NCBI GenBank assembly: GCA_022071955.1
Contig: JAJVIM010000022.1
Span: forward strand, 164,243-228,242
From: Anaerolineae bacterium
GTDB taxonomy: Bacteria > Chloroflexota > Anaerolineae > 4572-78 > J111
Reading direction: 5' to 3'
DNA: 64,000 nucleotides
The notes under the pieces were generated by a model. The model did no database searches, was not told the DNA's origin, and worked only from the letters and a program-made list of their open reading frames with translations. Made by a program: the position numbers and the translations under genes. This document shows positions 24,545 through 33,888 of the stretch, one piece after another. The stretch's first letter is position 1. Each line of letters begins with the position of its first letter.

Positions 24545-26950
24545 ATGAAGCCGAAAACACCTTCAACCGCGCTCAAAATTGCCGTGGGCTACCTGCTGGT
24601 GGCAAGCCTGTGGATTCTGTTTTCCGACCGGGCGGTGGAGTCGTTTACGCAGGACGCCCGCATGTTGACCACCCTGCAAAACTACAAAGGGTGGGCGTTT
24701 GTACTGGTTACCGCCGGCCTGCTCTATTTAATTTTGGGGCAACAAATCCGGCAATTAACCAACGAAATTACCGAACGCCAGCAGATTGAACAAACCCTGC
24801 GCAAAACCGAAGAGCAGATGCTGCTGGCAGTTGGCGCGGCCAACGTTGGGTTGTGGGATTGGGATATTCTGAAAAATAAGGTTTTTTACTCGGCGGAGTG
24901 GAAACGGCAGATTGGCTACGCCGAGGACGAAATTTCTGACGAGTTTGAGGAGTGGCGCAGCCGGGTTCACCCCGACGATCTGGAGCAAACACTGGCAACC
25001 ATTAACGCGTATCTGGCCAAACCGTGGCCCAATTACGAAACCGAGTTTCGCTTTCGGCATAAAGATGGCTCCTACCGCTGGATTATTGTTCGGGCGGCGC
25101 TGCTGCTAGATGAAAACGGTCAGCCCTACCGCATGCTGGGCGCGCATCTGGACATTACTGAACGCAAACAGGCCGAACTGGAACTACGGCGCTACAGCGA
25201 ACGGCTGGCCATTTTGCATCAAATTGACCGCGGCATCATCACCGCCAAATCGCCGCAGGCCATTGTGGACCGCGTGTTGAAGCAGATTCGCCATTTGATT
25301 CCCTGCCAGCGTTCCGCGGTTGCTTTGTTTGATGAAACCGCCGTAGAAGGGGTGATTTTTGCATCTGACGCGGAACCGGATTTGGATACCCCGGATATAA
25401 CCACTGTACCCCTCGTTTTGGGCCCCATGCGACAGCAACTCGCCGCCGGGCAGGTTTTAACCATACCTGATCTGTCCCGTCAACCGGAACCCCGCTCGCC
25501 ATTAGTCCATCTCCTCATCGATCTGGGATATCGCTCGGTTCTCAATGCGCCGCTACTGGCCGGCGGGCAACTCATTGGCACGCTCTCACTGCTGGCAGAT
25601 CAACCCGGCTTTTTTACACCCAAACACGAAGAAATCACCATCGAAATCGCCAACCTGCTGGCCATCACTATCAACCAAAACCAGTTGCTGGAAAATGAAC
25701 GCCGGGCGCGCCACACCGCAGAAGTGCTGTTAAAAACCAGCTATGCGCTGGCCCGCTCGCTGGATATTGACCAGGTGCTCGATAATTTACTGGTCAACCT
25801 AGAACATCTTGTCCCCTTTGACAGCGCCTGCGTGATGCTGCGCACCGACAACCGGTTGGCCGTTTGCGCCGTGCGCGGCTACGAACGCTGGACCGACCCC
25901 GCGGCCGTCCGCCAGATCACCTTTGAAATTGACTCTGAGACAAACCCAACCGCCTACCAACTGGTTACCCAACGGGTGAGCGTGCTCATTTCAGATACCC
26001 GGCAGGACCCCTACTGGCAGCGTGATGCCGGCGAACACGTGCTCAGTTGGTTTGGGGTGCCGCTGATTTACGGCGATGACGTGATTGGCATGTACTCTGT
26101 AGATAAAACAGTGCCCAATTTCTTTAATCGCAATCACGTAAAATTGGCCGAGTCGTTGGCCGGGTATGCCGCCGTAGCCATTAAAAACGCCCAGTTGTAC
26201 CGGCAAACAGAACGCCACGCCGCCGAACTGGAACAGCGGGTGGCCGCCCGCACCGCCGAACTGGCGGCTCGCAATCGGGAGCTGGAAACGTTTACCTACT
26301 CCGTTTCGCACGATTTGAAGGCTCCGCTGCGTGGCATCGATGGCTACAGCCAACTGCTGCTGGAAGACCATTCTGCCAGCCTCAACGACGACGGCCGCGC
26401 TTTTTTGCACACCATTCGCCGCGCCACCATGCAAATGAACCAGTTGATCGAGGATCTGCTGGCCTATTCGCGGTTGGAGCGCCGGCCGCTGCAAGCGGCG
26501 CAGGTCAATTTAAAATCACTGGTTGGGTCTATATTGGCCGAACGAACCCACGTAATCACCGCTCGCGGTGTGGCAGTAAAAGTGGATATGGCCGACACCA
26601 TTGTCGTGGCCGATCCCGACGGGTTGACAATGGCTCTGCGCAATCTGGTTGACAACGCGCTGAAATTTACCGACAACTCAGCTTCCCCAATTATTGAAAT
26701 CGGAGGGCAAACTGACTCAAATGCGTGTATAATATGGGTCAAAGACAACGGCATCGGTTTTAGTATGAAATTTCACAGCCGGATTTTTGATATTTTTCAG
26801 CGGTTGCATCGCGCCGAAGACTATCCCGGCACCGGCATTGGCCTGGCCATTGTCCGCAAGGCCATGGAACGGATGGGCGGCAAAACCTGGGCCGAAAGCG
26901 AACCGGGCCAGGGGGCCACATTCTATTTGGAAATCCCTTATTCAAGGTGA
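24545..26950 (+). CDS. Membrane sensor histidine kinase with PAS and two GAF domains
   Basis: 801 residues from ATG 24545, chosen because the first membrane helix follows at once; the open frame extends 40 codons further up. Order: two membrane helices in the first 65 residues, a PAS domain (GLWDWDILKNKVFYS to LDITERKQAE), two GAF domains, a coiled coil (LEQRVAARTAEL), HisKA with His589 in SYSVSHDLKAPLRG-type context, and an ATPase domain (LRNLVDNALKF, VKDNGIGF, GTGIGLAI). It lacks a receiver. The adjacent single-domain receiver overlaps or abuts its stop, so it is the likely phosphoryl acceptor. Confidence 0.92.
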   Translation: MKPKTPSTALKIAVGYLLVASLWILFSDRAVESFTQDARMLTTLQNYKGWAFVLVTAGLLYLILGQQIRQLTNEITERQQIEQTLRKTEEQMLLAVGAANVGLWDWDILKNKVFYSAEWKRQIGYAEDEISDEFEEWRSRVHPDDLEQTLATINAYLAKPWPNYETEFRFRHKDGSYRWIIVRAALLLDENGQPYRMLGAHLDITERKQAELELRRYSERLAILHQIDRGIITAKSPQAIVDRVLKQIRHLIPCQRSAVALFDETAVEGVIFASDAEPDLDTPDITTVPLVLGPMRQQLAAGQVLTIPDLSRQPEPRSPLVHLLIDLGYRSVLNAPLLAGGQLIGTLSLLADQPGFFTPKHEEITIEIANLLAITINQNQLLENERRARHTAEVLLKTSYALARSLDIDQVLDNLLVNLEHLVPFDSACVMLRTDNRLAVCAVRGYERWTDPAAVRQITFEIDSETNPTAYQLVTQRVSVLISDTRQDPYWQRDAGEHVLSWFGVPLIYGDDVIGMYSVDKTVPNFFNRNHVKLAESLAGYAAVAIKNAQLYRQTERHAAELEQRVAARTAELAARNRELETFTYSVSHDLKAPLRGIDGYSQLLLEDHSASLNDDGRAFLHTIRRATMQMNQLIEDLLAYSRLERRPLQAAQVNLKSLVGSILAERTHVITARGVAVKVDMADTIVVADPDGLTMALRNLVDNALKFTDNSASPIIEIGGQTDSNACIIWVKDNGIGFSMKFHSRIFDIFQRLHRAEDYPGTGIGLAIVRKAMERMGGKTWAESEPGQGATFYLEIPYSR

Positions 26951-26952
26951 CG

Positions 26953-27375
26953 ATGATGCTTGCAAAACCAATTTTGCTGGTAGAAGACAACCCTATGGAT
27001 TTGGATTTGACCCTGCGGGCGTTTAAGCGGCGTAAGCTAACCAACCCGGTTGAAGTTGCCCGCGATGGCGAAGAAGCGCTGGCCCGGCTGGCACGCTGGG
27101 AAACCGGCGAAGAGCAACCGGTTGTAATTCTGCTGGACTTAAAATTACCCAAAGTTGACGGGTTGGAAGTGCTCCGGCAGGTTAAATCCCACCCGGAATT
27201 CCGGGCCATTCCCGTTGTTGTGCTCACCTCCTCGGCCGAGGACCGGGACGTGCAGGAAGCCTATCAACTTGGCGCTAATTCTTACATCACTAAACCCGTG
27301 GATTTTGATAAATTTATGGACGTTGCCGAGCAGATTGAATTGTACTGGACCATTTTGAATACGCCGTCCATGTAA
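26953..27375 (+). CDS. Single-domain response regulator (Rcp1/CheY-like)
   Basis: 140 residues, receiver only. Acidic pocket LLVEDNPMD, Asp62 in ILLDLKLPKVDG, Thr/Ser in VVLTSS and Lys in SYITKPVD. The phrase EDNPMDLDLTLRAF and the long beta4-alpha4 region resemble the Rcp-type regulators that serve GAF-containing kinases. The start is ATG 26953 with AGGTG 5 nt upstream, right after the kinase stop; a GTG at 26947 overlaps that stop. With no output domain it should pass phosphate on or act through protein contacts. Confidence 0.92.
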   Translation: MMLAKPILLVEDNPMDLDLTLRAFKRRKLTNPVEVARDGEEALARLARWETGEEQPVVILLDLKLPKVDGLEVLRQVKSHPEFRAIPVVVLTSSAEDRDVQEAYQLGANSYITKPVDFDKFMDVAEQIELYWTILNTPSM

Positions 27376-27435
27376 TTTTCTTTGGGGCGCCTATCAAAAC
27401 TCAGCAGGCTCCCAACCTATCCCAAAAAATATTCT

Positions 27436-30147
27436 ATGAAAATTTTGTATGTAGAAGACGACAGAAACGATGCCGAGCTAGCTCGCAATGAGTTTGCCCG
27501 CCACTCGCCCGCCATCGCGGTAGAAATTGCCGCCTCGCTGGCCGAGGCGACGGCCCGGCTGGCCGCCGACAATTCGTTTGAGCTGGCGCTCATCGACCTG
27601 CGGCTGCCCGACGGCAACGGGCTGGAGCTGCTGGCCCAAATCCGCGAAAAAAATCTGCCGCTGGCCGTGGTTATTTTAACCGGCCTGGGCGATGAAGAAA
27701 CCGCCGTAGCCGCCTTAAAAGCCGGCGCCGACGATTATTTGTCTAAGCGCGAAGGGTATTTGGCCAGCCTGCCAAAAACGCTGGAACAGGCGCTGGCCCG
27801 CTTTCAGGCCGAAACCGTGCGCCGGTCTCACCAACTGCGGGTGCTTTATGTTGAACGGCACCAGCTTGATGCCGACCTGGCCCGTCGCCATCTGTCTCGC
27901 CACGCGCCCCACATTCGGCTTGAGGTGGTATTCAGCGCCAGCGAAGCTCTGCAATGTATGCCCGATTCACCAACCAGAGATTATCCCTTTGATGTGCTGC
28001 TGCTAGACTATCAACTGCCGGGGTTGAACGCGCTGGAGTTAATCAAAACCCTGCGCAGCGACCGCCAACTTGATTTGCCCATGATTTTAATTACCGGCCA
28101 GGGCGATGAAGAAGTTGCGGCGCAGGCGCTGCGGCTGGGGGCCTCGGACTATCTGGTAAAGCACAGCGGCTATCTGTTTGAACTGCCGGCGGCGCTGGAA
28201 AACGCCTACCACCAGGTGCAGTTGGCCCGCGAACAGGCCGCCCTGCGAGAAAGCGAGGCTCGCTACAAAAGCCTGTTTGAAAACAACCATGCGGTTATGC
28301 TCATTATTAATCCGGCAACTGCCGCAATTATCGATGCCAATCCCGCCGCCAGCACCTACTACGGCTGGAGCCGCGAAGAGTTGAAACGCATGCGGATTGA
28401 CCAGATTAACACCCTGTCGCCGGCGGAGGTTGCGACTGCCATGCAGCAGGCACACTCGGCGAAACGCGGCCATTTTATCTTTAAACACCGGCTGGCCAAC
28501 GGCCAAATTAGGGATGTGGAAATTTACAGCGGGCCAATTCAACTGGCCAATCAGCAGTTGCTGTACACCATTGTCCACGACATCACCGAGCGGATTCGGG
28601 CCGAAGAAGCGCTGCAAGCCAGTGAATCTTACTTTAGGGCCTTAATTGCCAATGCCTCAGATATTATCACCGTGCTGGAAGCCGACGGCACGATTCGCTA
28701 TATTGGCCCATCGGTAACGCAGATTATGGGGTACACACCCCAGGAAGTGACCGGCCAGATAGTCTTTAGACTGATTCACCCGGAAGACCTGCCGCTGGTA
28801 CAGACCAGCTTTGGGTACATCATTCAAAATGAAGGCGAAACCCGGTCAACCGTGTTCAGAGTGCGGCACCGGGATGGCACGTGGCGCATTTTAGAGTCGA
28901 GCGGGCGCAGCCTGCTCAGCGAACCCGCGGTGCGCGGTATTATCGTCAATTCCCGGGATATTACTTCGCGCCGGGAGTTGGAAGTGCAATTTTACCAGTC
29001 GCAAAAAATGGAATCGATTGGCCGGCTGGCCGGCGGCATTGCCCACGATTTGAACAATTTGCTGGTGCCAATTTTGGGCTACACCGATCTGGCCCTGTAC
29101 GATGTGCCGGCCAACGCGCCGCTGGCCGAACAGTTGCGCCAGGTTAAACTGGCAGGCGAGAGGGCGGCCGATCTCACCCGCCAGATTCTGGCGTTTAGCC
29201 GGCGGCAGGTATTACAAGTCACCGAACTTGATTTAAATCAGGTCATCATCGGCTTTAAAAATTTGATGCAGCGCTTGATTGGCGAAACCATTAAACTCAA
29301 CACCTCGCTGGCGGCATCACTCAACCCGATCATGGCCGATAAATCACAGCTTGAGCAAATTTTGCTAAACCTGGTTATCAACGCGCGTGATGCCATGCCC
29401 GGCGGCGGCGCGCTCTCGCTGGAAACCGCCAACGCAACGCTCGATCGGGCGTATGTCAACAAGCACCCGGACGTCGAGCCTGGCGACTACGTGATGCTGG
29501 CCGTGAGCGACACCGGGCACGGGATGGATGCCGAAGTTAAATCCCGAATTTTTGAGCCGTTTTTTACCACCAAAGAGCCGGGCAAAGGCACGGGTTTGGG
29601 CCTGGCCACAGTGTACGGCATTACCAAACAACACAACGGCCACATCTGGGTTTACAGCGAGCCGGGCCAGGGCACATCATTCAAAGTATATCTGCCCGCC
29701 GCCAGCCACAAACAGCGGCCGGTTGTGGCTAAACCCCACCCCAACCGAATCCCTCACGGCGACGAAACCATTCTGCTGGTAGAGGACGAGGACGCGGTCC
29801 GGCAGCTTGTCAGCGAAACCCTGGAATCGCGCGGCTACCGGCTGCTGCAAGCTCGTGACCCGGTCATCGCTTTGACCATTGCCAATGAGTATCGCGGCGA
29901 CATCCACCTGCTGCTCACGGATGTGGTTTTGCCCCATATGAACGGCCCGGAACTATTCAACCAGATTGTCGAGCTGTACCCCGATATAAAAGTTCTGTAT
30001 ATGTCTGGCTACACCGATGACGTTATGGTGCGGCATGGTGTTTTGCAGGCCGGCATCCACTTTTTACAGAAACCCTTTTCAGTAAACCTTTTGGCGCAAA
30101 AGGTCAAACAGGTTCTGAGTTACAGGGTTACCCCAACCGGCAAATGA
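27436..30147 (+). CDS. Hybrid histidine kinase: REC-REC-PAS-PAS-HisKA-HATPase-REC
   Basis: 903 residues with no membrane segment. Two receivers (Asp54 in LALIDLRLPDGNG, Asp191 in LLLDYQLPG), two PAS domains (about 285-540), HisKA with His537 in GGIAHDLNNLLVPILG, an ATPase domain (LNLVINARDAMPGGG, DTGHGMD, GTGLGLATVYG) and a C-terminal receiver with Asp829 in LLLTDVVLPHMNG. The front receivers can take phosphate from the upstream kinase, making a cytoplasmic phosphorelay. ATG 27436 lacks an obvious ribosome site; the frame extends 18 codons further up to a TTG. It lies 60 bp after the single-domain regulator. Confidence 0.92.
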   Translation: MKILYVEDDRNDAELARNEFARHSPAIAVEIAASLAEATARLAADNSFELALIDLRLPDGNGLELLAQIREKNLPLAVVILTGLGDEETAVAALKAGADDYLSKREGYLASLPKTLEQALARFQAETVRRSHQLRVLYVERHQLDADLARRHLSRHAPHIRLEVVFSASEALQCMPDSPTRDYPFDVLLLDYQLPGLNALELIKTLRSDRQLDLPMILITGQGDEEVAAQALRLGASDYLVKHSGYLFELPAALENAYHQVQLAREQAALRESEARYKSLFENNHAVMLIINPATAAIIDANPAASTYYGWSREELKRMRIDQINTLSPAEVATAMQQAHSAKRGHFIFKHRLANGQIRDVEIYSGPIQLANQQLLYTIVHDITERIRAEEALQASESYFRALIANASDIITVLEADGTIRYIGPSVTQIMGYTPQEVTGQIVFRLIHPEDLPLVQTSFGYIIQNEGETRSTVFRVRHRDGTWRILESSGRSLLSEPAVRGIIVNSRDITSRRELEVQFYQSQKMESIGRLAGGIAHDLNNLLVPILGYTDLALYDVPANAPLAEQLRQVKLAGERAADLTRQILAFSRRQVLQVTELDLNQVIIGFKNLMQRLIGETIKLNTSLAASLNPIMADKSQLEQILLNLVINARDAMPGGGALSLETANATLDRAYVNKHPDVEPGDYVMLAVSDTGHGMDAEVKSRIFEPFFTTKEPGKGTGLGLATVYGITKQHNGHIWVYSEPGQGTSFKVYLPAASHKQRPVVAKPHPNRIPHGDETILLVEDEDAVRQLVSETLESRGYRLLQARDPVIALTIANEYRGDIHLLLTDVVLPHMNGPELFNQIVELYPDIKVLYMSGYTDDVMVRHGVLQAGIHFLQKPFSVNLLAQKVKQVLSYRVTPTGK

Positions 30148-30368
30148 ATTTCTTCGCCGGCGAGTAGTGAAATTGCCAACATTAATATTGCCCAAATGCC
30201 AATTTTTGTAGCATAATGGGTGAGCTTTTTGAAAGTTGCAGAGATTTCACCATCGGCCACGCCGCCGACCCGGCCATACGCCCGGAACCACGGTTTGTTC
30301 TGTTCCCCAGGCAGCGCAGCAAAGTTCAATCTGCATGTGTACCACAATTTCATACGGAGCACCCCAAA

Positions 30369-31403
30369 GTGAAGTCAATCGACAAACCCGAATTTATTTT
30401 TCTACCTCAGGAAGACGTAATCGCCGCCGGTGTGCTGGATATGGCCCAGGCGCTGGCCGAGGTGGAGCTTTCGTTTCAAATGCACGGGCGCGGCGAAGTG
30501 ATCCAGCCCAACAAAACGGTCATCGAGTTCCCCGACGCGCAAACCGGCCACCGCCGTTATCTGACCGTATCGATGCCGGCCTATTTGGGCGGCCAGATTA
30601 ACCGCGCCGGCATCAAATGGGCCGCCGAGTCGCTGGATAACGGCCAGCGGCCGGGCCTGCCCTACGGCATCGATATGATCATTCTGCACGATCTGGAACG
30701 CGCCCACCCGGTAGCGCTGATGGACGGCACGCTCATTACCGCCATGCGCACCGGCGCCGCGGCCGGCGTGGCCGCCAAATATCTGGCCCGCCCGGAAGCC
30801 AAAACTGCCGGCTTTATCGGCGCGGGAGTGATTGGTCGTACCGCTTTTGAAGCCATCGCCCTGGCTGTGCCCGGTTTAACGGAATTTCGGCTGTTTGATC
30901 TGAATGTTGACAAAGCCCGGGCGCTGGCCGCCGAGTTTGCCGGTCGCTGGCAAATTGAAATAGTTGACAGCGCACAGGCCGCCGTAGAAAACGCCGATGT
31001 CGTCGCCACAATGACCACCACCCGCGCCCCGTTCATCAAAGCCGACTGGCTCAAAGCCGGTTGTTTTGTGGCCGCGATGGGCAAAAACGAGTTTGAGGCC
31101 GAGGCCCTGCTGCGGGCCAACCGGCTGGTGGTTGACGAGTGGGAGCAATTTAAACACTATCAGCCGGCGCTGCTGGCGCAACTGTACCAGGCCGGGCAAA
31201 TTGATGAAGCCAACATTGCCAATTTGCGCGACATCATGCTGAATCGCACGCCCGGCCGCAGCAGCGCCGGCGACCGCATCCATTTTCTGTCGTTTGGCCT
31301 GGCCTGCGAAGACCTGGTGCTGGCCGAACGCATCTATCAAAACGCCAGAGCGTTGGGGCTGGGGCAGCAGCTATCGCTGTGGCAGCAGCCGCACTGGGTG
31401 TAA
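30369..31403 (+). CDS. Ornithine cyclodeaminase / mu-crystallin family protein
   Basis: 344 residues. The Rossmann motif GFIGAGVIGRTAFEA, the substrate-binding MDGTLITAMRTGAAAG with Lys/Arg, and VVATMTTTRAPF are family hallmarks. Members use NAD(P) and act as ornithine cyclodeaminase, alanine dehydrogenase, or imine (pyrroline-2-carboxylate) reductase. The exact reaction is unclear. GTG 30369 has GGAG 9 nt upstream, and the conserved sequence begins soon after; the open frame 51 codons upstream lacks homology. It heads an amino-acid island with an ABC importer, racemase and aminotransferase. The 220 bp before it show no clear feature. Confidence 0.85.
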   Translation: MKSIDKPEFIFLPQEDVIAAGVLDMAQALAEVELSFQMHGRGEVIQPNKTVIEFPDAQTGHRRYLTVSMPAYLGGQINRAGIKWAAESLDNGQRPGLPYGIDMIILHDLERAHPVALMDGTLITAMRTGAAAGVAAKYLARPEAKTAGFIGAGVIGRTAFEAIALAVPGLTEFRLFDLNVDKARALAAEFAGRWQIEIVDSAQAAVENADVVATMTTTRAPFIKADWLKAGCFVAAMGKNEFEAEALLRANRLVVDEWEQFKHYQPALLAQLYQAGQIDEANIANLRDIMLNRTPGRSSAGDRIHFLSFGLACEDLVLAERIYQNARALGLGQQLSLWQQPHWV

Positions 31404-31499
31404 GTGGTGACATTTATCGTCAATAAAGGGGATAAACATCACTTTTCGGACGGACGCTTTGCGGGTAGTATGAATAAACGGAAAAAGGGAATGAAAATT

Positions 31500-31563
31500 T
31501 ACTGACCCCCTCCCCTGGCCCCTCCCCCTGTTAGGGGGAGGGGGGTTAGGGGGGTGAGGGCCA
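31500..31563. repeat. CCCCTCCCCC-type hairpin repeat (simple copy)
   Basis: CCTCCCCCTGTTAGGGGGAGG forms a hairpin with flanking CCCCTGGCCCCT and GGGTTAGGGGGGTGAGGGCCAGC. The tail GTGAGGGCCA also ends the copy at 37321-37382. It lies between the cyclodeaminase-family gene and the FGE-like gene. Confidence 0.75.
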
Positions 31564-31592
31564 GCTAACATTATTTTTAATGGAGTTTGCCA

Positions 31593-32570
31593 GTGAAATA
31601 TTTTCAATATCTATCCATCGCCATTTTGAGCCTGATTCTGCTTGGGCTGGCCGGCTGCGGCGGCGAAGCGCCACCGGCCGCAGCGCCGGCTGAGTCCGGC
31701 CCAACGGTAGCCCCGGAAGAAGCCGCCAAAGGCAACCCAACCGCCGTGCTGTTGGGCGCTACCGCCGTGCCCACTCGCATCCCGGCTACCACCACCCCCA
31801 CCCCCAAACCGCTGCCGCCCACGCCCACCCCGCGGCCAACCGCCACCCCGATACCGGCCCAGGAAGCCCAGGCTGAACCGGCCAAACCGCTCACCGACCT
31901 GGTTGAAATCCCCGGCGGGCCGTTTACAATGGGCCAGGATGGCGGCAGTGACGATGAAGCGCCAGCTCACGAGGTCGATGTTCCCACCTTTTCTATGGAA
32001 CTCTTTGAAGTGACCAACGCCCAGTTTGCCGCTTTTGTGGCCGACACCGGCTACGTTACCGAAGCCGAAACCGGCGGCAGCGCCGGCTGGAAGCCGCTGG
32101 CCGAAAGCAAAGACAACTACCCGGTGGTCAAAGTTACCTGGAACGATGCCAAAGCCTTTTGCGAATGGGCCGGGCGACGCCTGCCCACCGAAGCGGAATG
32201 GGAAAAAGCCGCCCGCGGTACAGATGCCCGCAAGTTCCCCTGGGGCGATGATTGGGATGCCAACCGGGCCAACGTAAAAGAAGCCGGTTTTCGGGGCACC
32301 ACGCCGGTGGGCACCTTTGCCGATGGCGCCAGCCCCTTCGGCGTTTTTGATATGGCCGGCAACGTTTGGGAATGGACCGCCGATTGGTACCAACCCTACC
32401 CTGGCAACACCGTCGCCGATCCATTTTACGGCGAGGAGTTCAAGGTGCTGCGCGGTGGCGGCTGGTTCGACGAACCGGACCAGGTACTCACGACCAACCG
32501 CTCCAGTACCTCGCCTACGGCCGCCAATGACGATATTGGCTTTCGCTGCGCCAGCGACGAGGCAAATTAA
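31593..32570 (+). CDS. FGE-sulfatase-fold lipoprotein lacking the catalytic cysteine pair
   Basis: 325 residues. A signal with lipobox LAGC (near residue 19) is followed by a Thr/Pro-rich linker to about residue 95. The FGE/SUMF1 fold comes next: LVEIPGGPFTMG, VTNAQFAAFV, LPTEAEWEKAARG, FGVFDMAGNVWEWTADW, VLRGGGWFD and a final DIGFRCASD. True formylglycine-generating enzymes have two active cysteines in a C-Y-R-Y-R-C-type segment before that last motif; here the segment reads LTTNRSSTSP with none. So it probably binds a ligand or does other chemistry. GTG 31593 has GGAG 7 nt upstream. Confidence 0.8.
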   Translation: MKYFQYLSIAILSLILLGLAGCGGEAPPAAAPAESGPTVAPEEAAKGNPTAVLLGATAVPTRIPATTTPTPKPLPPTPTPRPTATPIPAQEAQAEPAKPLTDLVEIPGGPFTMGQDGGSDDEAPAHEVDVPTFSMELFEVTNAQFAAFVADTGYVTEAETGGSAGWKPLAESKDNYPVVKVTWNDAKAFCEWAGRRLPTEAEWEKAARGTDARKFPWGDDWDANRANVKEAGFRGTTPVGTFADGASPFGVFDMAGNVWEWTADWYQPYPGNTVADPFYGEEFKVLRGGGWFDEPDQVLTTNRSSTSPTAANDDIGFRCASDEAN

Positions 32571-32676
32571 ACCAATCTCACACAGAAAGGGGTGATGGCC
32601 GCACACTAACCATCGATGCTGCTTTTTACCTGATCTACAAGTAACTATCAAACATTGTTTTGGAGGAGCAAAGGAA

Positions 32677-33714
32677 ATGTTAAAGAAGTTAGTTAGCTTT
32701 TTTGTGTTGATCAGCCTGCTGTTGCTGCTGGTGCCGGGCGCGGCTCTGGCGCAAGACGGCGGCGAAATGAAGGGCCAGGAATACACCATTCAAAAAGACG
32801 ACTGGCTGTCTAAACTGGCCGACAAATATCTGGGCAACGTGCTGGCCTACGATGCCATTGTGGAAGCCACCAACAAAATGGCTGCCCAGGACAGCAAGTT
32901 CACCGCCATTGAAAACCCCGATGTGATTGAACCCGGCTGGGTCATCTGGATTCCCGAAGCCACCGCCGCCCCGGAAAAAGGCTACTACGCCACCATCGAA
33001 GAACGCGGCACGCTGATTGTCGGCACCTCCGCCGACTACCTGCCTTTTGAAGGCGTGGATGAAGCCGGCAACTTCATCGGCTTTGATATGGACCTGATCC
33101 GCGAGATTGGCAGCCGCCTGGGCCTGCAAGTTGAAATCAAAGACATGGGCTTTGACGTGCTGATTGCCGCCGTGCAGGAACAAAAAATCGATGCCGCTAT
33201 CGCCGCCATCCAGTACACCCCGGAACGCGACGAAGCCGTTGACTTCTCCGTGCCCTACAACTACATTTACGACTCGTTCCTGGTTGCCGCCAACTCCGAT
33301 ATTGTCATCAGCAAAGCCGCCGATATTGCCCCCTACATGGTTGGCGTGCAAACCGGCACCACCCACGAAGCCTGGGTGCTGAAAAACCTCATTGAGCCGG
33401 GCCTGATGACCGAAGACCAGCTCTTCCGCTACGAACGCACCGAACAGGGCGCGCTCGATCTGGAAGCCGGCCGCATTGACGTGCTCTTTATCAATGCCGA
33501 CCCGGCCCGCGAACTGGCGGCCAAAATGCCCGCGGTTAAAGTGGCGCTGACCACCCGCGAAACCGTGCAGGGTGGCCAATCCATCGCCATCCCGCAGGGC
33601 GAAATTGGCTTCAAAGCCGAGCTTGACCGCGTGATCACCCAGTTGCAGGACGAAGGCTTTATCAAAGACCTGCTGACCAAGTGGGAAATCCCGGTTCCCG
33701 AAGAATTGCAGTAA
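32677..33714 (+). CDS. Amino-acid ABC transporter substrate-binding protein with N-terminal LysM-like domain
   Basis: 345 residues. A cleavable signal peptide ends near ALAQDG. Residues 35-90 read YTIQKDDWLSKLADKYLGN and, further on, VIEPGWVIWIP, the two ends of a LysM-type glycan-binding module. The family 3 binding domain follows (GTLIVGTSADYLPFEG, IGFDMDLIREIGSRLG, ERDEAVDFSVPY, VGVQTGTTHEAWV). Family 3 proteins bind polar or basic amino acids. There is no lipobox cysteine, so LysM may hold it in the wall or envelope. The GGAGGAGCAAAGGAA ribosome site is very strong, as expected for an abundant receptor. It is the first gene of the importer. Confidence 0.88.
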   Translation: MLKKLVSFFVLISLLLLLVPGAALAQDGGEMKGQEYTIQKDDWLSKLADKYLGNVLAYDAIVEATNKMAAQDSKFTAIENPDVIEPGWVIWIPEATAAPEKGYYATIEERGTLIVGTSADYLPFEGVDEAGNFIGFDMDLIREIGSRLGLQVEIKDMGFDVLIAAVQEQKIDAAIAAIQYTPERDEAVDFSVPYNYIYDSFLVAANSDIVISKAADIAPYMVGVQTGTTHEAWVLKNLIEPGLMTEDQLFRYERTEQGALDLEAGRIDVLFINADPARELAAKMPAVKVALTTRETVQGGQSIAIPQGEIGFKAELDRVITQLQDEGFIKDLLTKWEIPVPEELQ

Positions 33715-33718
33715 CGGC

Positions 33719-33850
33719 ACCCCTCCCCCCAACCCCCTCCCCGCCGGCGGGGAGGGGGAGTAAGTGACATGGTGTTGGTTGGGCAGCTTTGCTGCCCAAC
33801 CAACACCTCAAAGATTTCCCCCTTCCCTGGGGAAGGGGGCAGGGGGATGG
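33719..33850. repeat. Composite palindromic repeat, copy B (inside the ABC importer operon)
   Basis: A 13-bp CCCCCTCCCCGCC stem (33733-33745/33746-33758), a 17-bp central palindrome with a TTT loop (33771-33787/33791-33807; GGTGTTGGTTGGGCAGC), and a CCCCCTTCCC stem (33818-33827/33830-33839). It separates the binding-protein gene from the first permease and could limit read-through or stabilise the upstream mRNA. Confidence 0.85.
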
Positions 33851-33888
33851 GCACAACCTCCCGAATCCCTTCACCGCAAAGGAACCGC

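Noticed and set aside
30120..30362. 80-residue minus-strand frame with a hydrophobic stretch
   Set aside because: It overlaps the end of the hybrid kinase gene and has no supporting homology or ribosome site.
33719..33850. Phage attachment site or IS end
   Set aside because: No integrase or transposase is nearby and similar elements recur throughout the window between intact operon genes.
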